Translations under genes and position numbers: made by a program
In this document: one piece after another, positions 59,544 to 59,553 of the stretch
How positions within the stretch are numbered: position 1 is the stretch's first letter
How the letters are laid out: each line of letters starts with the position of its first letter
Notes under the pieces: generated by a model
The model's input: the letters and a program-made list of their open reading frames with translations, nothing else
Databases searched by the model: none
What the model was told of the DNA's origin: nothing
Origin: JADGQA01 sp964579855
Lineage (GTDB): Bacteria > Bacteroidota > Ignavibacteria > UBA10030
Reading direction: 5' to 3'
DNA: 59,553 nucleotides
Assembly: GCA_964579855.1 (NCBI GenBank)
Contig: CAZOIM010000002.1
Coordinates: forward strand, 1-59,553

Positions 59544-59553
59544 AGCGTCTCCT

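Noticed and set aside
1..59553. CRISPR array, insertion sequence or prophage
   Set aside because: No regularly spaced repeats, transposase, integrase or phage structural genes were found on either strand.

Overview
The window reads as a chromosomal segment of a free-living bacterium of the Bacteroidota/Chlorobiota/Ignavibacteriota (FCB) assemblage. The signs are a yicC-gmk-rpoZ-coaBC order, a degenerate Bacteroidota-type omega subunit, DUF2911, DUF1460 and DUF421 proteins, a mid-range GC content, many lipoproteins and a two-membrane envelope (Omp85 barrel). No tRNA, rRNA, CRISPR array, prophage or insertion sequence was found. The draft assembly shows through as two 100-N gaps. One lies inside etfA and hides real sequence; the other is flanked by a perfect 55-bp direct repeat and is almost certainly a false gap.

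Layout. 1-7.4 kb: end of an outer-membrane Omp85 protein, a stray TrpF-like isomerase, ApaG, an ACT-domain protein beside an ACT-less threonine dehydratase, DinB-like protein, EtfBA, a DUF151 nuclease-like protein and a TPR protein closed by a terminator. 7.4-13.2 kb: MFS exporter, endonuclease IV, AmrS-type radical SAM enzyme, small membrane and SRPBCC proteins, a degenerate EEP-fold lipoprotein, DUF421. 13.5-18.7 kb: a compact five-gene operon (beta-decarboxylating dehydrogenase, HMG-CoA-lyase-family lyase, class III CoA-transferase, and large and small aconitase-superfamily subunits), the most interesting metabolic locus here. 18.9-21.4 kb: a D-threonine aldolase/D-serine dehydratase-like enzyme, an SDR and DUF423.

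21.5-31.5 kb: a lipoprotein and a signalling island with seven receiver domains, two histidine kinases, a 603-residue coiled-coil protein with a pseudo-receiver, a receiver fused to a histidine-less DHp domain, and a cysteine-motif protein, but no DNA-binding output. 31.7-45.3 kb: SuhB, a cysteine-less ferredoxin-like membrane protein, pyrimidine-nucleoside phosphorylase, MurI, GlnD, MOSC protein, exported and membrane hypotheticals, a STAS protein, NDH-2-like oxidoreductase, SpoU methyltransferase, CDGSH protein, DUF2911, macro domain. 45.3-54.9 kb: a long minus-strand housekeeping series (yicC, gmk, rpoZ, coaBC, family-4 UDG, MbfA-like iron exporter, dnaB, DUF1460) with rqcH divergent. 55.1-59.5 kb: an S9 peptidase lipoprotein and two FtsX-type ABC permeases whose ATPase should lie just beyond the right edge.

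How it may work together. The five-gene operon has the enzyme types needed to interconvert 2-oxobutyrate (plus CO2) with acetyl-CoA and pyruvate through 3-methylmalate, citraconate, citramalate and citramalyl-CoA. The ACT-less threonine dehydratase could supply 2-oxobutyrate. This is an inference from family membership and a few active-site residues.
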